A DNA stretch of 64,000 nucleotides from Gordionus sp. m RMFG-2023 (lineage: Eukaryota > Nematomorpha > Gordioida > Chordodea > Parachordodidae): positions 7,417,366-7,481,365 of the forward strand of contig NC_088777.1 of NCBI RefSeq assembly GCF_954871325.1. Direction: 5' to 3'. Positions 34,501 to 45,500 of the stretch are shown in pieces. Numbering within the stretch: the stretch's first letter is position 1; every line of letters starts with the position of its first letter. Made by a program: the position numbers and the translations under genes. The notes below the pieces were generated by a model, which saw only the letters and a program-made list of their open reading frames with translations, was not told the DNA's origin and searched no databases.

Positions 34501-37500
34501 TTAAATCACAAAACCTTGCCATATTTTAGAATTAGAGCTTGTTCAGTCAACTTTAACAGAGATTATATAAAGACCACCAAAAAATCAATAATATATAAGA
34601 ATTGGGCATAATGGGGTAGTTTGGGACCGAATCCCCTACCCCAATTCTTTACCCCCCCCATAGGAAAATATTGCCTATGCCATTGTTCATATAATAGTGT
34701 AAATTGCAACACTGGTAGGCATAGAATTGTTGTTACATTCAAGAATGATGCCAATAGCATACATTAATCTAATAATTATTTGAAGCCTAGTGACAGCATT
34801 CCTAAAATTCTAAAATTAATCTGTCATCAGAGGACATGTTGGATTGGTTATAATACATGGGAGTCAATCAAACATTTAGGACATTAATTATGTCTTCTCA
34901 TTCTCATCATATAAAAATTCCTTACCATCAGCCGAATCAAGGAAGATAAAAATATATTGAAATAACTATACCCTCACCCCAATTCTTCTATCTAGCAACT
35001 GACATTTTTCTCAAGTCTATATATTTATAAAACTATTGAAGACATATGTCGTATTGAGATATGGAATCCATGGGGACTCGAAAATCTCTCATCATTTACC
35101 CAGGACGGATTTGGAAAAATTGTTTTAAATCCGATTTAGCCGATGTATTCCAGCTTATGTAGGATATCATACCCTATTAATTTCAGACAATTTTTTGTCA
35201 TTAATATTTATTTTATTTTTTTTGAAATTTATATTTAAAAATCCATATAAATATTATATATTAAGAGTAGTTCAAATATTTCACTGCAAAATTGTTTAAA
35301 ATTAATGTCAGATTTTTAAAATTTTTCTCTGGGTAAATGATTTTAAATCTTAAGAGATTCTGAATTCCCATAGATTGCATATTCCAATACCACATATATA
35401 TATTATTTTCCCATTCTTCTCTTGATTAAACCTTGCATAATTTTAAAAGTATTATCTATCTATTAAGTCTAAATCTATATTTTAAAAGAAAAAAAAGGTT
35501 TGTCCTGAATCAAAAACAAAAACTAGTAATAAAATACCATTTTAGTTCTTATCCCAATTTGCATTATATATTATATTTGCTTAATCTTCAGGATTTATGA
35601 CTTATAAAGAACTAAAGATATTTGAAAATATAACCACTCCCCATTCAAAATGGTGGCTTCCATGCGTATGGTTTTCTAATTTAGTCGTTTGCGCTTACAA
35701 CGAAAAAAGATTAACCAATGATTATTGTCTCCGAGTCCTACTCATGGTAAATTTACAAATTTTATGTAATGTGTGTGTGTGTGAGAGAGAGAGAGAGAAG
35801 GGGTAGGAAGTATGCAGGAAGGGAAAGAGGTTTAAAAGATTATTATATTTTTTTTCCCCAAATTAATTTGAAAATAATTTTTTAAAAATTTATTTTGCTA
35901 GCAGTTAGCAGATTTTCGTAGGAAATGTGCTGCCCTATATGCCTACGATTGGATTAGTGTTCCTTTAGTCTACACTCAGGTTTTTATAAAATCATACTAT
36001 TTATTATAGTATACGGTTATCCATTATTTATATATGTATAAAAATATTATAAGAAAATATATATCTTTTGACAAAATCATTTATCTATTTAATCTATTAC
36101 AATAAATTGTAACTTAAAACCAAATTAACAAAATACAATTTCTATTTATATTCATACATTACAGTTACCTAGCCACAATGTTTTAATAGAGGGATAAACT
36201 AATAAAATAAGGAAATTTGGATAGTATTTTTGATCTTAAATATTATAATTTTTATTCTTATTTAACTTTTTCATAATTTCATCCTATTTTTTCCCTTTCT
36301 TTATTCCCAGTTCAATAATTTCTCTTATAGGATTATATTTTCCTTTATTTTGCTATAAATTTAAATTTGCTTTACAGGTAGTGAGCCTGGCTAATTACAT
36401 GTATTTCATAGCTAATCTAATGGGACGTCAAATTTTGGATCCAACTAAACGTTATACCAATCGGTTCGACATATATTTCCCTGTTTTTACCTTTCTTCAG
36501 TTTCTCTTTTACATGGGATGGTTGAAGGTAAAAAAAAGGAAAAATTTAATTCTAGAACAGTTTTATATTTTTTTCCCATTCCCTCTTTTATACGAATTTT
36601 CTTAGTTTTAAACTAAATTACTTTCCTCTAAATACACTCAGAAATAAAGAGCTGATAACCCAAAATAAATTTTTAAAAAATATAGCGATTAAACCATAAT
36701 AGAGCAGCGTACTAAGATAATGGCGGACAAGAATCACCTGATCTTGATCTCTAAAAACTAAGATTTTGTTGATGTATTGTCGCTAAATTTATAATATGAA
36801 AAATGATTGGCGACAAATATTGAATAAATTTGTTATTAACGCACAATTAACTGATTCAAATCTAAAATAAAAATGAGATATAATTATGGATAAGAATATA
36901 AAAGATAAACTTATATACGTCAGAATTTAACGTTTAAAAATAAATTCTTCAAATCCTAAAACATATAATTTGAATTTCAAAATATCCCAGTGGTTTAAAT
37001 TTTTTATAATAAAATTATAGATGAAAATTTTTAGATCATTTTTTTATTCGATAATTTTGCAAAATAAAAAATTATATATTTTTTTAAAGTATAAAAAAGT
37101 TTATTTCTACTACATTTCCCTGACTTGAATTTTGTTACCTTTATCAATAAAATTTTGAAGTTATTAGTAAAATGTTCCTTCTTTCTTTTTTTTTCTTTCT
37201 TTCTTTAGTTTGTATAATTAGATTTAAAAAACATGTTTTAGAGAACAAATTCCCAATTAATTTGATAATTTTCTTATTGATATAAATAACATTTTGAATG
37301 TTTTATGGACAAGGTAGCGGAACAATTGATGAATCCATTTGGAGAAGACGAAGATGACTTCGAAATTAATTGGATTATAGATAGAAATTTTCAAGTAAAA
37401 ATGCCAATCTCAATTTAAAACATAATGTATATTTGTATGTCGCAAAAAAGTTCCCAAAAAGTATAAATTAACTATTATAAGGATTATTATCATATTTTGA

Positions 37501-40500
37501 AATTCTTTGAACCCATTGAAAATTACCGCGAGATTAAAGAAAATGTCATTTTTATATTAAAAACGAATATAATTTTTTAAATTCACTAAAATACTGAGAT
37601 AAATGAATTAAAAGATTTCCATGCTGGCAGTTGATGAATTGCACTGCACTTTTCCTGACTTGGAAAAGGATGTGTATTGGGATGACCCAGAACCTGAATT
37701 GCCCTATACCGAGGCTTCAAAATTTTACAAGAAAAATTCTTGGATGGGATCTACTGCTGATATTTAGTAAAACGATTGAATTTATATTTATTTTTTATAA
37801 AATATACGGAAGGCTTGGATTAAAAAAAAACTCATATAAATGATATGAAATTTAAAAAAAGGGGGAAATGGGTGAAAGTAAGGAAAAAGAGTAGAATAGA
37901 AAATATCCTCCACGCGGATACATCCAATTAAGCTCGGGACAGTCTGAACTAGACCGATATTTTTCTAGACTCTGTTGGATCGGGACCTATTTTAGAAATT
38001 TTAATTCAACCAGGACCGTCACACCTCAACAAAAAAAAAAGGTTAACCCTTAATTTTAGCCAAAAAATATTACGCAAACCTGGTGAATTTGCTCTTAGAT
38101 GGTAGAAAGGTTTGGACATCTATTAGCGAAATCTCGAGGCGTAGGTAATATTATTTTGGCTATAATCTTAATTTTAAATTGGCGAAATGGGGCCGTTTAA
38201 ACAATCCTAAAAATCTTATTTTTCTTCTCTTTTCAGATCTTTGAAAAAATTATTTGAATTGGTTCGGGTTGAACCCGAAAAAAAAAATATAATGTCTAAT
38301 ACAGAGGCTATAATGGAAAGTAAACAAATAAAATTTTTGTTTAACACAATTATAAATAGTTTAACGAGGGATGACGTAAACGAGATAGATAAAGATTTGT
38401 TAAGCCAAGAAAATTTGAGAAATTTGAACCCTTTCAATAACTTTCACGAGGCCATCCATCGTTTATCATCAAAATCATTTGCCAGGAGCAGGTCTATATA
38501 GAATATATTACTATATTATCGACTGAGTATTAGAGTGTTTTTATGTCTATTTTTTAAAAAAATATTTCAATATATTTAAAATAGGGACCCGAATCGTTAG
38601 ATTGAATATCAGTCAGAAAAATACTTAATTAATTTTTATTTGTTATACAATATATTCCTAAAACTCCCTCCCCCTTCCCAAGATCTAGATTCGTCAATTA
38701 AAAGGGAGAGATTTAACCTCCAATTGGAAAGATTTTTTGATTGGCTTTCGATTAACGCTTATATTGGGCATATCTGCTTTCTTTAGGTCGAGAAACAACA
38801 TTGGAAATAAATAAATAATAAAATTAAAAATAAATAAAGAGAAGCGCGTATAAAAATAAGATTCCACACTATTATGAGTAAAACGTAGCAAAACCATTCA
38901 ATTCAAACCCTAATTTATTTTAGGCATCCCATTAGAATCCATGATGATCTCAGATAGTTCTTGATTCCTTTAATATGCCAAATATAATATATTTTTAACT
39001 ATTTTTAAAAAAACGTTTAATTTTATTTTCCAAATAGGTTGTAATTTAAATGTGTATCTACTATACTTAAGCAAAATTGCGAGGCTGAACAATCTTTCTA
39101 TAGGTGTTGATAAAGACGACAATGAGTTGCACTTTAAAAACACCTATTTAATTGGTGGAAAACTTTGTAACGTAAATTCGATCTCATTCATCTTTTAAAT
39201 AAGTGAGCACCTCAAGTTAAATATCTTTGACTGAATTTAGGATAGAAATAAAACTTTTAAACTCGAAAAAATTATCATGATTGTTTTTTTATAATCAGCT
39301 TCTGATATAATGATTTCAATCATTTTCTAGACATTGAATCAGCCCATCTACGCTTAAAATAAAGGTGGGAAATAGTAGCTAAAAGGCTGAATTTACTAAT
39401 CTGAGTTTTGCAGTTCTCATAAAATTTCTTTAGAAAAATATTATTGGCTCCCCGTAATAACGATTTCTTTTTACCCTATAATTTATCTAAGGCAATTAGA
39501 GGGGAGATAAAATTTTACAGAATTCTTTGTAAAAATTAGATTCTATATCCTTAAGATTAGTATTTTTTGAGAACTTCTTTGAAACAATAAGTTAAATTTA
39601 GACTTATACTTAATAATATCAATTAAGGCATTACATATAAAGTTCCGATTTGTAACCCAAATCAAAAATAACATAGATCCCAAAAATATATTTCATTATT
39701 TTAAGATTTCAGTCTATTTCCATAGTCCACACCACATTGTTAATTCATAAATTCTTGATATTCTTTTGTAACCACCTGTCACAATTAAACTTAATGTGTG
39801 ACAAAAACACTTGTATATTTTTTTTATAATGTCTACCAAAGCTCAATTTCTCCCTTAGAACATTTGTTAGGGCCATTAGCCTAGGGTGAATAAAAATACC
39901 TGATACATGATTTAAGCTTATATTTCCTCTTTTGTTAAGATACAACAGAGCTACCCTAAATATTCCTAATTTCCATCTATTTGGATGTTAAAGAAAATTT
40001 GGGGGAAAAAAATATGAGGAGTCTTCTACACTTTTGTTGGCAAGCCTTACGTACTTGCACGCATAATAGTCCTACTATTATTTAAACATCTGTAGGCTGA
40101 TCAAAATGAGATTGGACTAATCCCCCAGCCCACACCTGAATTGTTTATATATTCAATCACTAAGGGAGAAGGCTGATTTTAATTTAAAATTACTACATTT
40201 TTTATGGCTGAAGGAGTAAAGTCACTTGATAATTCGAAGTAACGTCACTTCGGTAATCATGTGGGGAGAAACCATGGCATAGATAGAATTTATAAGAAAA
40301 ATAATGGAGATTCATTTGAATTGTTTCGTAGGTGCAAAGGTTTTAGATAACCTAGGAACTTTTTTTAAGCCGTTATAAAAATAATAAAAAAATATTCCAT
40401 ATGGAAAATCCTATACTTATTAAATATATAAACACACACTAGGGTTAGAAAAATTGTATCGGTTCGGGTGGTTTTCTCCTTTTAGCGATTTAATTTAACG

Positions 40501-42474
40501 GTGTGGTTAATGTTCTGAAAAGTTATAAAGGTTTATTATCGTATAAGGTCGGTTAGGCTTGATTAATATTATTTTGGCTACTTGTCGTTTTTAAAAATTG
40601 AACCTTGGACTTGTTAACAATCCTAAATATAGTGCTTGATTTATCGTGGGAAAAAAATGATTTTGCAGAGAAAATGGATGTAGAATACTATAATACTTGC
40701 TATATATTTAAACAAACATTTATACTCTTTACTTGTATAATTCTAATGATGATATTCTAGTTTAATCGACAGTTTTAAAATTTTTACATTTTAAAAATAT
40801 TATAAAAGGAAATCTAACCATTCTATCAAAAGTGAGATTTTAGAGAGCCCCTATAAAATTCAAATGGATACAAATTTAAATCCTTTTTCAAGTCAATATC
40901 CTTCTTCCAGATCATCCATCTCTAATCATTTCTATCAAAATGGGCTAGGGCCTATCAAAGAACAAAGATTCGAGGTGACTAAAATCAAGGATAACGAAAT
41001 CGCGCCGACTAAAAATGATAAAATGATGTTCAATTTTAGCAACCATATCCAAAATGATCAGAACATAGTAAAAAAACCTGTGATTTTAGATAATGATAGA
41101 TTAAATGTCGAAACTAGCATTCGTAATAATACTAATACAATTCCCGAAAACGATTGCATAACGAATCCCGGTAAAAAATTGAACAGCGATTTAAAAAATA
41201 TTTTCAACGAAAATTTAATCCTTCTCGCGGGCGGTAGGAAAAAGAAAATATCTGCCGCGGGGGATAATAATAGTACATTTATGGAATACGACAACGACCT
41301 GACTGTCAAGGGTAATATCTCCAACTTGGCCAAATTTCACGACAAAAAAATGCGAGAGAAGATGCTAAGGGCTTCCGCGGGTTACGTGGCAGAAAATTTT
41401 ACTAATAGCGATACCCCTTACATCAAAAAAGCCGTATTGAAAGGGAGTGTTAGCTGCCCGCCTTTAGACGTTAAGAAGGTAATCCATCAACGATTAACAG
41501 CAAAATCTTCTAGCAAAAATATACTGAGAAAATTGTCTTCTCACCTTAGAAAATCGCCTTCTCCTAAATCTTTGCGAGAAACGAATAAATTTAGCATGCA
41601 TAACTCTTTGATACGACATTCAAGGAGAAGTAGGAGAAAGAAAAGGAGTAAAAGTAAGAAATCGGATGACGATTATCATCCCTTTTTAGGTTCCAAAAAC
41701 TATACCACGAATAAGCGGGTGCCAGCGATTCAAAGAGCTTCCTTAACTTCTGAAATAAAATCCTTGGTATTTCCCCCTACTATGACTCACAATAAAGATT
41801 CTCAACTGCAATCCAACAGCCCATACAATGATAATTTAGATAATCCGGACAGCGGCATTGTAAATAATAATCGCGCGAGAAAAGAAGGCATTTCGTTTTC
41901 AAATAATACTTATTCCTCATATAAATTCTTAACTACTAAGAACCTAAGCGAATCAATCAGCAATAGACATCTTCCTACCCAAGACCCGCCACCTTATGCT
42001 TTGAAAGCATCCGCCAACCAGAGAAGTGCTTTCCCTCGCCACGCGAGCCCCAAAAGAAGTATATATAAACGCCAAATGTCGCTTCCTTATAACGAAAGAC
42101 TTTTGGAAGAGGACGAAAGTTACACCAATAACAACTCTAGTTCTATTGAAACAACCTGCGATGAAAATCAATTATTGCCTTACAATAATGCCGAAACTTT
42201 AATTAAAAGTGGTAATAGTGACAAGAAAATAAAAGGAATCGGTGGGATAAGAAATATTAAAGAATTATTTAACACTAGCAGCAACGCTGAATCTCAATTG
42301 AAACCCGAAAAGGAGATGCAAGTTGATGCATGCAATATGGCATATTTGGAAGAAATTAAGTTAGAGTCAAAAATTCCTGCGGCCTTTGGTACAAATGATA
42401 AAAAAAATGTTCAGACAGAGTCCGTTAATAAAGATAATAATGCCTATAAAATATTCGAAATAGCAAATATCTAG
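25510..42474 (+). CDS. Bestrophin, calcium-activated chloride channel (whole gene)
   Basis: Bestrophins form pentameric anion channels in the plasma or organelle membrane that open on calcium binding. Nine exons join in phase into 365 residues. Through residue 238 the numbering equals human BEST1, followed by one deleted codon. The neck residues I76, F80 and F84 are kept, as is the calcium clasp [11 protein letters not shown] (Q292, N295, D300, D303, corresponding to human Q293, N296, D301, D304). Exons: 25510-25584, 30912-31015, 33245-33379, 33958-34124, 35592-35746, 35902-35979, 36378-36527, 37314-37394, 37615-37766. Probable tail exons are 38237-38491 and 40833-42474. Recalled human boundaries at codons 161, 212 and 238, and the later ones, coincide; the first three introns differ. 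The exon 9/10 junction reads as a stop. Introns hold several interspersed repeats. Confidence 0.93.
26127..26560 (+). repeat. Interspersed repeat of the CAACAGAGCTA family, copy 1
   Basis: It begins CAACAGAGCTACGCTAGG and contains a conserved core GGCAAGCCGCACGTACTTG. It ends near AAAATTTAATATATATTATT. Copies with the same order of blocks occur at 28577, 39943 and 60459. There are no inverted ends, no coding and no clear A/B box, so the class is unknown (SINE-like or non-autonomous). Confidence 0.6.
26811..27025. mobile_element. AACGGCTC miniature element, worn left end
   Basis: The copy runs from CCAACGGCTGGTTTTGAGCC to AACAACACTA and is a long palindrome around AAATCTCGAGG. The right end matches the intact copy at 32907-33128, while the left terminus has decayed. 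Confidence 0.7.
27838..28003. mobile_element. AACGGCTC miniature element, diverged partial copy
   Basis: TGCTAAACGGCTCAAAAT begins the copy and the shared core TTGGACATCTATTAG is present, but the right terminal repeat is lost. Confidence 0.6.
28577..28790 (+). repeat. Interspersed repeat of the CAACAGAGCTA family, partial copy
   Basis: It retains the core ACAAGCCGCACGT and the following block up to TTGATTTTAAGTTTAA. The first 100 bases of the family are missing. Confidence 0.5.
29189..29415. mobile_element. AACGGCTC miniature element
   Basis: Left end TAGTGTTGTTAAACGGCTCG, right end GAGCCGTTTAACAACA. The two halves pair as an inverted repeat. The central third is in reverse orientation relative to the copy at 32907, which is possible because the element is nearly palindromic. 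No clear target duplication. Confidence 0.75.
30912..31015 (+). CDS. Bestrophin exon 2 (residues 26-60)
   Basis: [20 protein letters not shown] then [14 protein letters not shown], covering the first membrane helix. The acceptor is CTGATAG and the donor AAG followed by GTAAAT. It ends after two bases of codon 60, completed by exon 3 as serine. Confidence 0.93.
31204..31262 (+). repeat. Imperfect (GAAT)n/(AAATGAAT)n microsatellite
   Basis: About 58 bp of interrupted AATGAATGAA and AAATGAATG units, with a shorter patch of the same kind near 31035-31055. Confidence 0.7.
32907..33128. mobile_element. AACGGCTC miniature element, intact copy, 222 bp
   Basis: Ends TAGTGTTGTTAAACGG and CCGTTTAGCAACACTA, with an exact 8-bp duplication CATGGACC (32899-32906 and 33129-33136). 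Nearly its whole length is an inverted repeat. An 8-bp target and TAGTGTTG ends fit a hAT-derived MITE. It is the reference copy for the partial ones at 19561, 26811, 27838, 29189, 38035 and 40488. Confidence 0.9.
33245..33379 (+). CDS. Bestrophin exon 3 (residues 60-105), pore neck
   Basis: [20 protein letters not shown] then [18 protein letters not shown] then SIPLPDE. This is the second membrane helix with the hydrophobic gate residues I76, F80 and F84, and the RWW signature. The donor GTTAAG splits codon 105. Confidence 0.95.
   Translation, partial: HLRTNSALLRYVCQSDSFTFRFGIFRIFDNGKMVGAIPIHSFAG
33958..34124 (+). CDS. Bestrophin exon 4 (residues 105-161)
   Basis: [20 protein letters not shown] then [20 protein letters not shown] then [16 protein letters not shown]. 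The acceptor ATTTGAAAG is followed by a base completing E105. The donor GTAAAT leaves one base of glycine 161, the same split I recall for human BEST1 exon 4. Confidence 0.94.
34340..34600. repeat. Interspersed repeat, copy 2 of 2
   Basis: Partner of 20340-20630, lying in bestrophin intron 4. It is followed by a G/C-rich tail (34603-34685) that ends CCTATGCCATTG, resembling a worn hAT-like terminus. Confidence 0.65.
35592..35746 (+). CDS. Bestrophin exon 5 (residues 161-212)
   Basis: [20 protein letters not shown] then [20 protein letters not shown] then [12 protein letters not shown]. The length of 155 bp equals the human exon as I recall it. The donor is ATG followed by GTAAAT, phase 0. 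Confidence 0.95.
35771..35799 (+). repeat. (GT)n(GA)n microsatellite
   Basis: A short GT run passes directly into a GA run inside the 155-bp intron 5. Confidence 0.85.
35902..35979 (+). CDS. Bestrophin exon 6 (residues 213-238)
   Basis: [20 protein letters not shown] then PLVYTQ, 78 bp like the human exon. The acceptor TGCTAG was chosen over GCAG three bases later because it keeps the alignment gap-free. Confidence 0.93.
36378..36527 (+). CDS. Bestrophin exon 7 (residues 239-288)
   Basis: [20 protein letters not shown] then [20 protein letters not shown] then [10 protein letters not shown], covering the last membrane helices. It is one codon shorter than human. The acceptor is TTTACAG and the donor GTAAAA. 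Confidence 0.95.
37314..37394 (+). CDS. Bestrophin exon 8 (residues 289-315), calcium clasp
   Basis: [20 protein letters not shown] then IIDRNFQ. The run of acidic residues is the calcium-binding clasp of the family, and all ligands are present. The length of 81 bp equals the human exon. Confidence 0.96.
37615..37766 (+). CDS. Bestrophin exon 9 (residues 316-365)
   Basis: [20 protein letters not shown] then [20 protein letters not shown] then [10 protein letters not shown]. With a donor at 37767 (GTAAAA) the exon is 152 bp, the human length as I recall it. The last two bases are TA. Unspliced the next codon is TAG (37765-37767); spliced to exon 10 it becomes TAA. Confidence 0.9.
38035..38208. 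mobile_element. AACGGCTC miniature element, decayed copy
   Basis: The core TATTAGCGAAATCTCGAGGC and the right end GGGCCGTTTAAACAATCCTA identify it. The left terminus is lost. It lies in bestrophin intron 9, just upstream of exon 10. Confidence 0.65.
38237..38491 (+). CDS. Probable bestrophin exon 10 (tail)
   Basis: A strong acceptor (TCTTCTCTTTTCAG) precedes [17 protein letters not shown] and a mostly polar, charged stretch ending SSKSFARS. Only one frame is open, and it needs two bases from the previous exon, which is what exon 9 supplies. SLKK resembles SLNK at this point of human BEST1. A weak donor (AG followed by GTCTAT) could join it to 40833 in phase; otherwise it stops at 38498-38500. 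Confidence 0.55.
39943..40230 (+). repeat. Interspersed repeat of the CAACAGAGCTA family, copy 3
   Basis: ACAACAGAGCTACCCTAAAT starts the copy. The core GGCAAGCCTTACGTACTTGC and the later block GGCTGATTTTAATTTAAAAT follow in the same order as at 26127. Confidence 0.6.
40488..40626. mobile_element. AACGGCTC miniature element, badly worn copy
   Basis: Only blocks such as GATTAATATTATTTTGGCTA and a final TTGTTAACAATCCTAA remain recognisable. Confidence 0.4.
40833..42474 (+). CDS. Large 3' exon: disordered basic/polar tail, probably bestrophin
   Basis: An ATG at 40864 opens 536 codons, far longer than chance allows at this base composition. The frame also extends upstream to a possible acceptor (CAAAAG, exon from 40833) that joins exon 10 in phase. 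The product is rich in Ser, Asn and Lys with no domain or membrane segment. Counting from the ATG, a strongly basic patch ([13 protein letters not shown]) lies near residues 254-266. A WW-domain ligand, DPPPY, lies at 374-378, followed by several Arg-Ser sites. AATAAA at 42592 is a plausible polyadenylation signal. Some bestrophins have long variable cytoplasmic tails, which this would match. A separate single-exon gene is the alternative. Confidence 0.6.
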
Positions 42475-42511
42475 ATAATTATGAATTTAAGATATATCTT
42501 CTATATTCTCT

Positions 42512-42512
<1 letters not shown>

Positions 42513-42543
<31 letters not shown>
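42513..42543. repeat. (TA)n microsatellite
   Basis: About 15 uninterrupted TA units in the 3' flank of the large exon. Confidence 0.9.
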
Positions 42544-42550
<7 letters not shown>

Positions 42551-42591
42551 TTTTTTAAAAAAATATATTAGGATAATTATTGCGCATATTT

Positions 42592-42597
42592 AATAAA
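42592..42597 (+). terminator. Candidate polyadenylation signal AATAAA
   Basis: First AATAAA after the stop at 42474. Such hexamers are common by chance in this AT-rich sequence. Confidence 0.35.
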
Positions 42598-45500
42598 TCG
42601 ATTTGTTATTAAAGTGCATTATATAATTACTTTAAACGTGAATATTTTTTTCCCATAACGATCTCTAACTCATTTATTTGGTATTTAAATATACCTATAA
42701 AATGTCATAAATGACATTGTATATATATAATTAAAATCTCTGATATATAGATTCATTCTATACGTAGTCAGGAATTTTTTGCCGGGGAAGGATATTTTTT
42801 TTCGGAGCATTAAAAATTTATTAGAACTAATGATCATATAAAATTTATTAGAACCAATCATATTTGAAAATATGATAATTTGGAACACAAATAAAATAAA
42901 ATATTGGAAAATTAAGAATATTAATAGCGAATAAATATATTATAGTTATGTAAACCGGTATGTAAATCACATTAAAATATAAAATTAAGCATTTTATAAT
43001 GATTTTTAAAAAAATATTAGTATTTTGAGCTACAATGGGAGTGATTCAATTTCAACTATATATTTTGGTCTTTGTTAATTGAATTAATATGATTGATTAT
43101 AATAGACATTCAGTTTAGTTATATCTCTTTAAAACAGTTATATTTTAATCTTTATGACATCTTTTTATCTATTATATTCAGTCTTTACTAAATCTAATCT
43201 TTAAACATTTAAATTATGATATCGCCCCATATCATTTTTAAGGATTTTTATGCTCTTTGAAATTTTGCTTAGCATGTCTTTTTATTGAAATACATAATTT
43301 TAATTTAACGATAGTTCCAGTTTTGAAGTATTTTTTAGAAGTATGAAAATCAGTAGGAGCCCACTGAAGCAAAATTTTTTTTAATGTCTCCCTAATATCC
43401 CCCTGCACTAAAAATAAAAATTTTTTTTGACAGCCCCTAAACGATTTCTCTTATAATTCTATTAAGTATTATATATGGATTTAATTTTATTATTGAAAAA
43501 TTAATAAGACTATCTAAATTTTTATTGAAAGAGTGCTATTTTAATTATTAGATTAGATTAATACATATATTTTTTATTTGCACTATGTCAGCTTTCTTAA
43601 TCAAATTCTGTTATAAAAATGGAATATCATTCATAATGTCTAAATATCAATTTTGAATTAACAGTAATTGATTTTTATAGTTTAAGTTATTTTATATTAA
43701 TTGAAATTTAATATTGTAATTATTAGCTGAGTTCAAAATCATTGATCTATTTTTAAATTTAATTACCATACCTCTTCCTAAAAATATTTCCAAGGTCCAT
43801 AAAGTATAAGAAATTTCTTTGTAAAAAGTAAGTAGACATATAGTTGATAATCCTCTATTATATAGAATTGGTTATAAAATACTACGTAAAATGCCACTTT
43901 TACAGATTAGAATATAGAACAGTTAATATTTTATTAAACTTTACTAAATGCTTTTGATAATAAACATAAGTAACAATTTGCATTTTATTATTTAACGCCA
44001 TCTATTTAAAAAATTTAACATCATATTATTCATCCCACAATGGATATAATTTTTATTAGATGTCATTTTTTCATTCTCTTTTTTTTACGTGTTTTTAGAA
44101 AAGCTAATTTGTTATTATTACAAACTGTTATTATTTTAAGACGTAATATACCAACTAGTGGTTTTGCGACAATAATATATAAAATCTTATTTGCTTTAAT
44201 CATATCACTCTGGTTCTTACTTTATAGTTGCAAAATGTTTCATTTCTAATATGTCATCCTTGCCGTGCAAATAACTTAAGGCTTCAATATATTCACATAA
44301 TTTCTTCTAAAGATTTTTAGTGTTTTTGTTTTATCAATTTATCTAACATAATAAATTCTGATATGAGTTAACATTGTGAGTGTCATAGCTATGACTGAAA
44401 ATTAATCAGCATCTATTATTATTTATGTGGCAAAATTGAAAATTATTACTCCTGCTGCTGAGAGAATTTGATTGCATAATTTAGATAAGCAATCATGGCG
44501 AACAATCTAGTTTATATATCATTAAAAATGGAAGATAATCTTTTAGAAATTTAATATCTCACAATAATTTTCTCGATAACTATCTAGCTTTCATAATGAC
44601 ATCTAAGAGGAAGCTCTAACCACAATATAGTTTTATGATATGGATTAGCCGTTTATATTCTTTTCTTCATGAATTATTGATTTGGTTAGGCCTACAAATT
44701 TTTCCTTATTAGTCCATTCTATTAAACATTGTCTAAAATGGTAACACAACGTTATATTAGTTTTATGCTAAACATATATATCCTTGTGGGGATTTTAAAA
44801 ACCATTATCAATTGAGTCAGTGTATGAATTAATTAACCGTTTTTATGTAATTCTTGAGACGTAAAATATTTTTATATGTAATAGAAAATATTTAATATTG
44901 TAATAAATAATTAATTATTTTGCATTAAAAAATATTATCTTTAGAAATATCTCTTATTGTTTTGCTTTCATTATTTGTATGCATAATAAATGAGAAAATA
45001 TGAAATTCAGAATAATTGTTCAGAATTTGCAAATTTCAATCAAAAAAGTATAATATTTAATATAAAACCAACCGAAGGACAGCAAAATAGGGTTGGGGAG
45101 AGTACTTTATGTTTCCCTAGGAAATTATTATATACCCTTAATTTATATTATTAATGTGCTTAAGTTCCTTATTTATCTGTTTTCAGATCCCACTTCATTA
45201 CTTATTGAAATTAGACAAAAAATTACTATATAATTGTTTTTAAGAATTGAATATGTTTTTAATTACCCCCTCCTCTTTCTTTCTCCTATTTTTGTCATTT
45301 AAACTAGGAATTCTTTTAAACAATGACTAATGTATGATAAATATTTATTGAAAAATGAATCAATTCCATCTAAATTTGTAGCGTATAATTAATCAATGAA
45401 TTCAAAGCCCAAGATAAATAAATAAATATGTAGATATATTTAATCACAATTATTGGCATAATGATTACTAAATGCAAACCCCTAAGATTGATTTATTTAC

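Noticed and set aside
41058-42171. Minus-strand open frames inside the large 3' exon
   Set aside because: Shadows of the 536-codon frame on the other strand.
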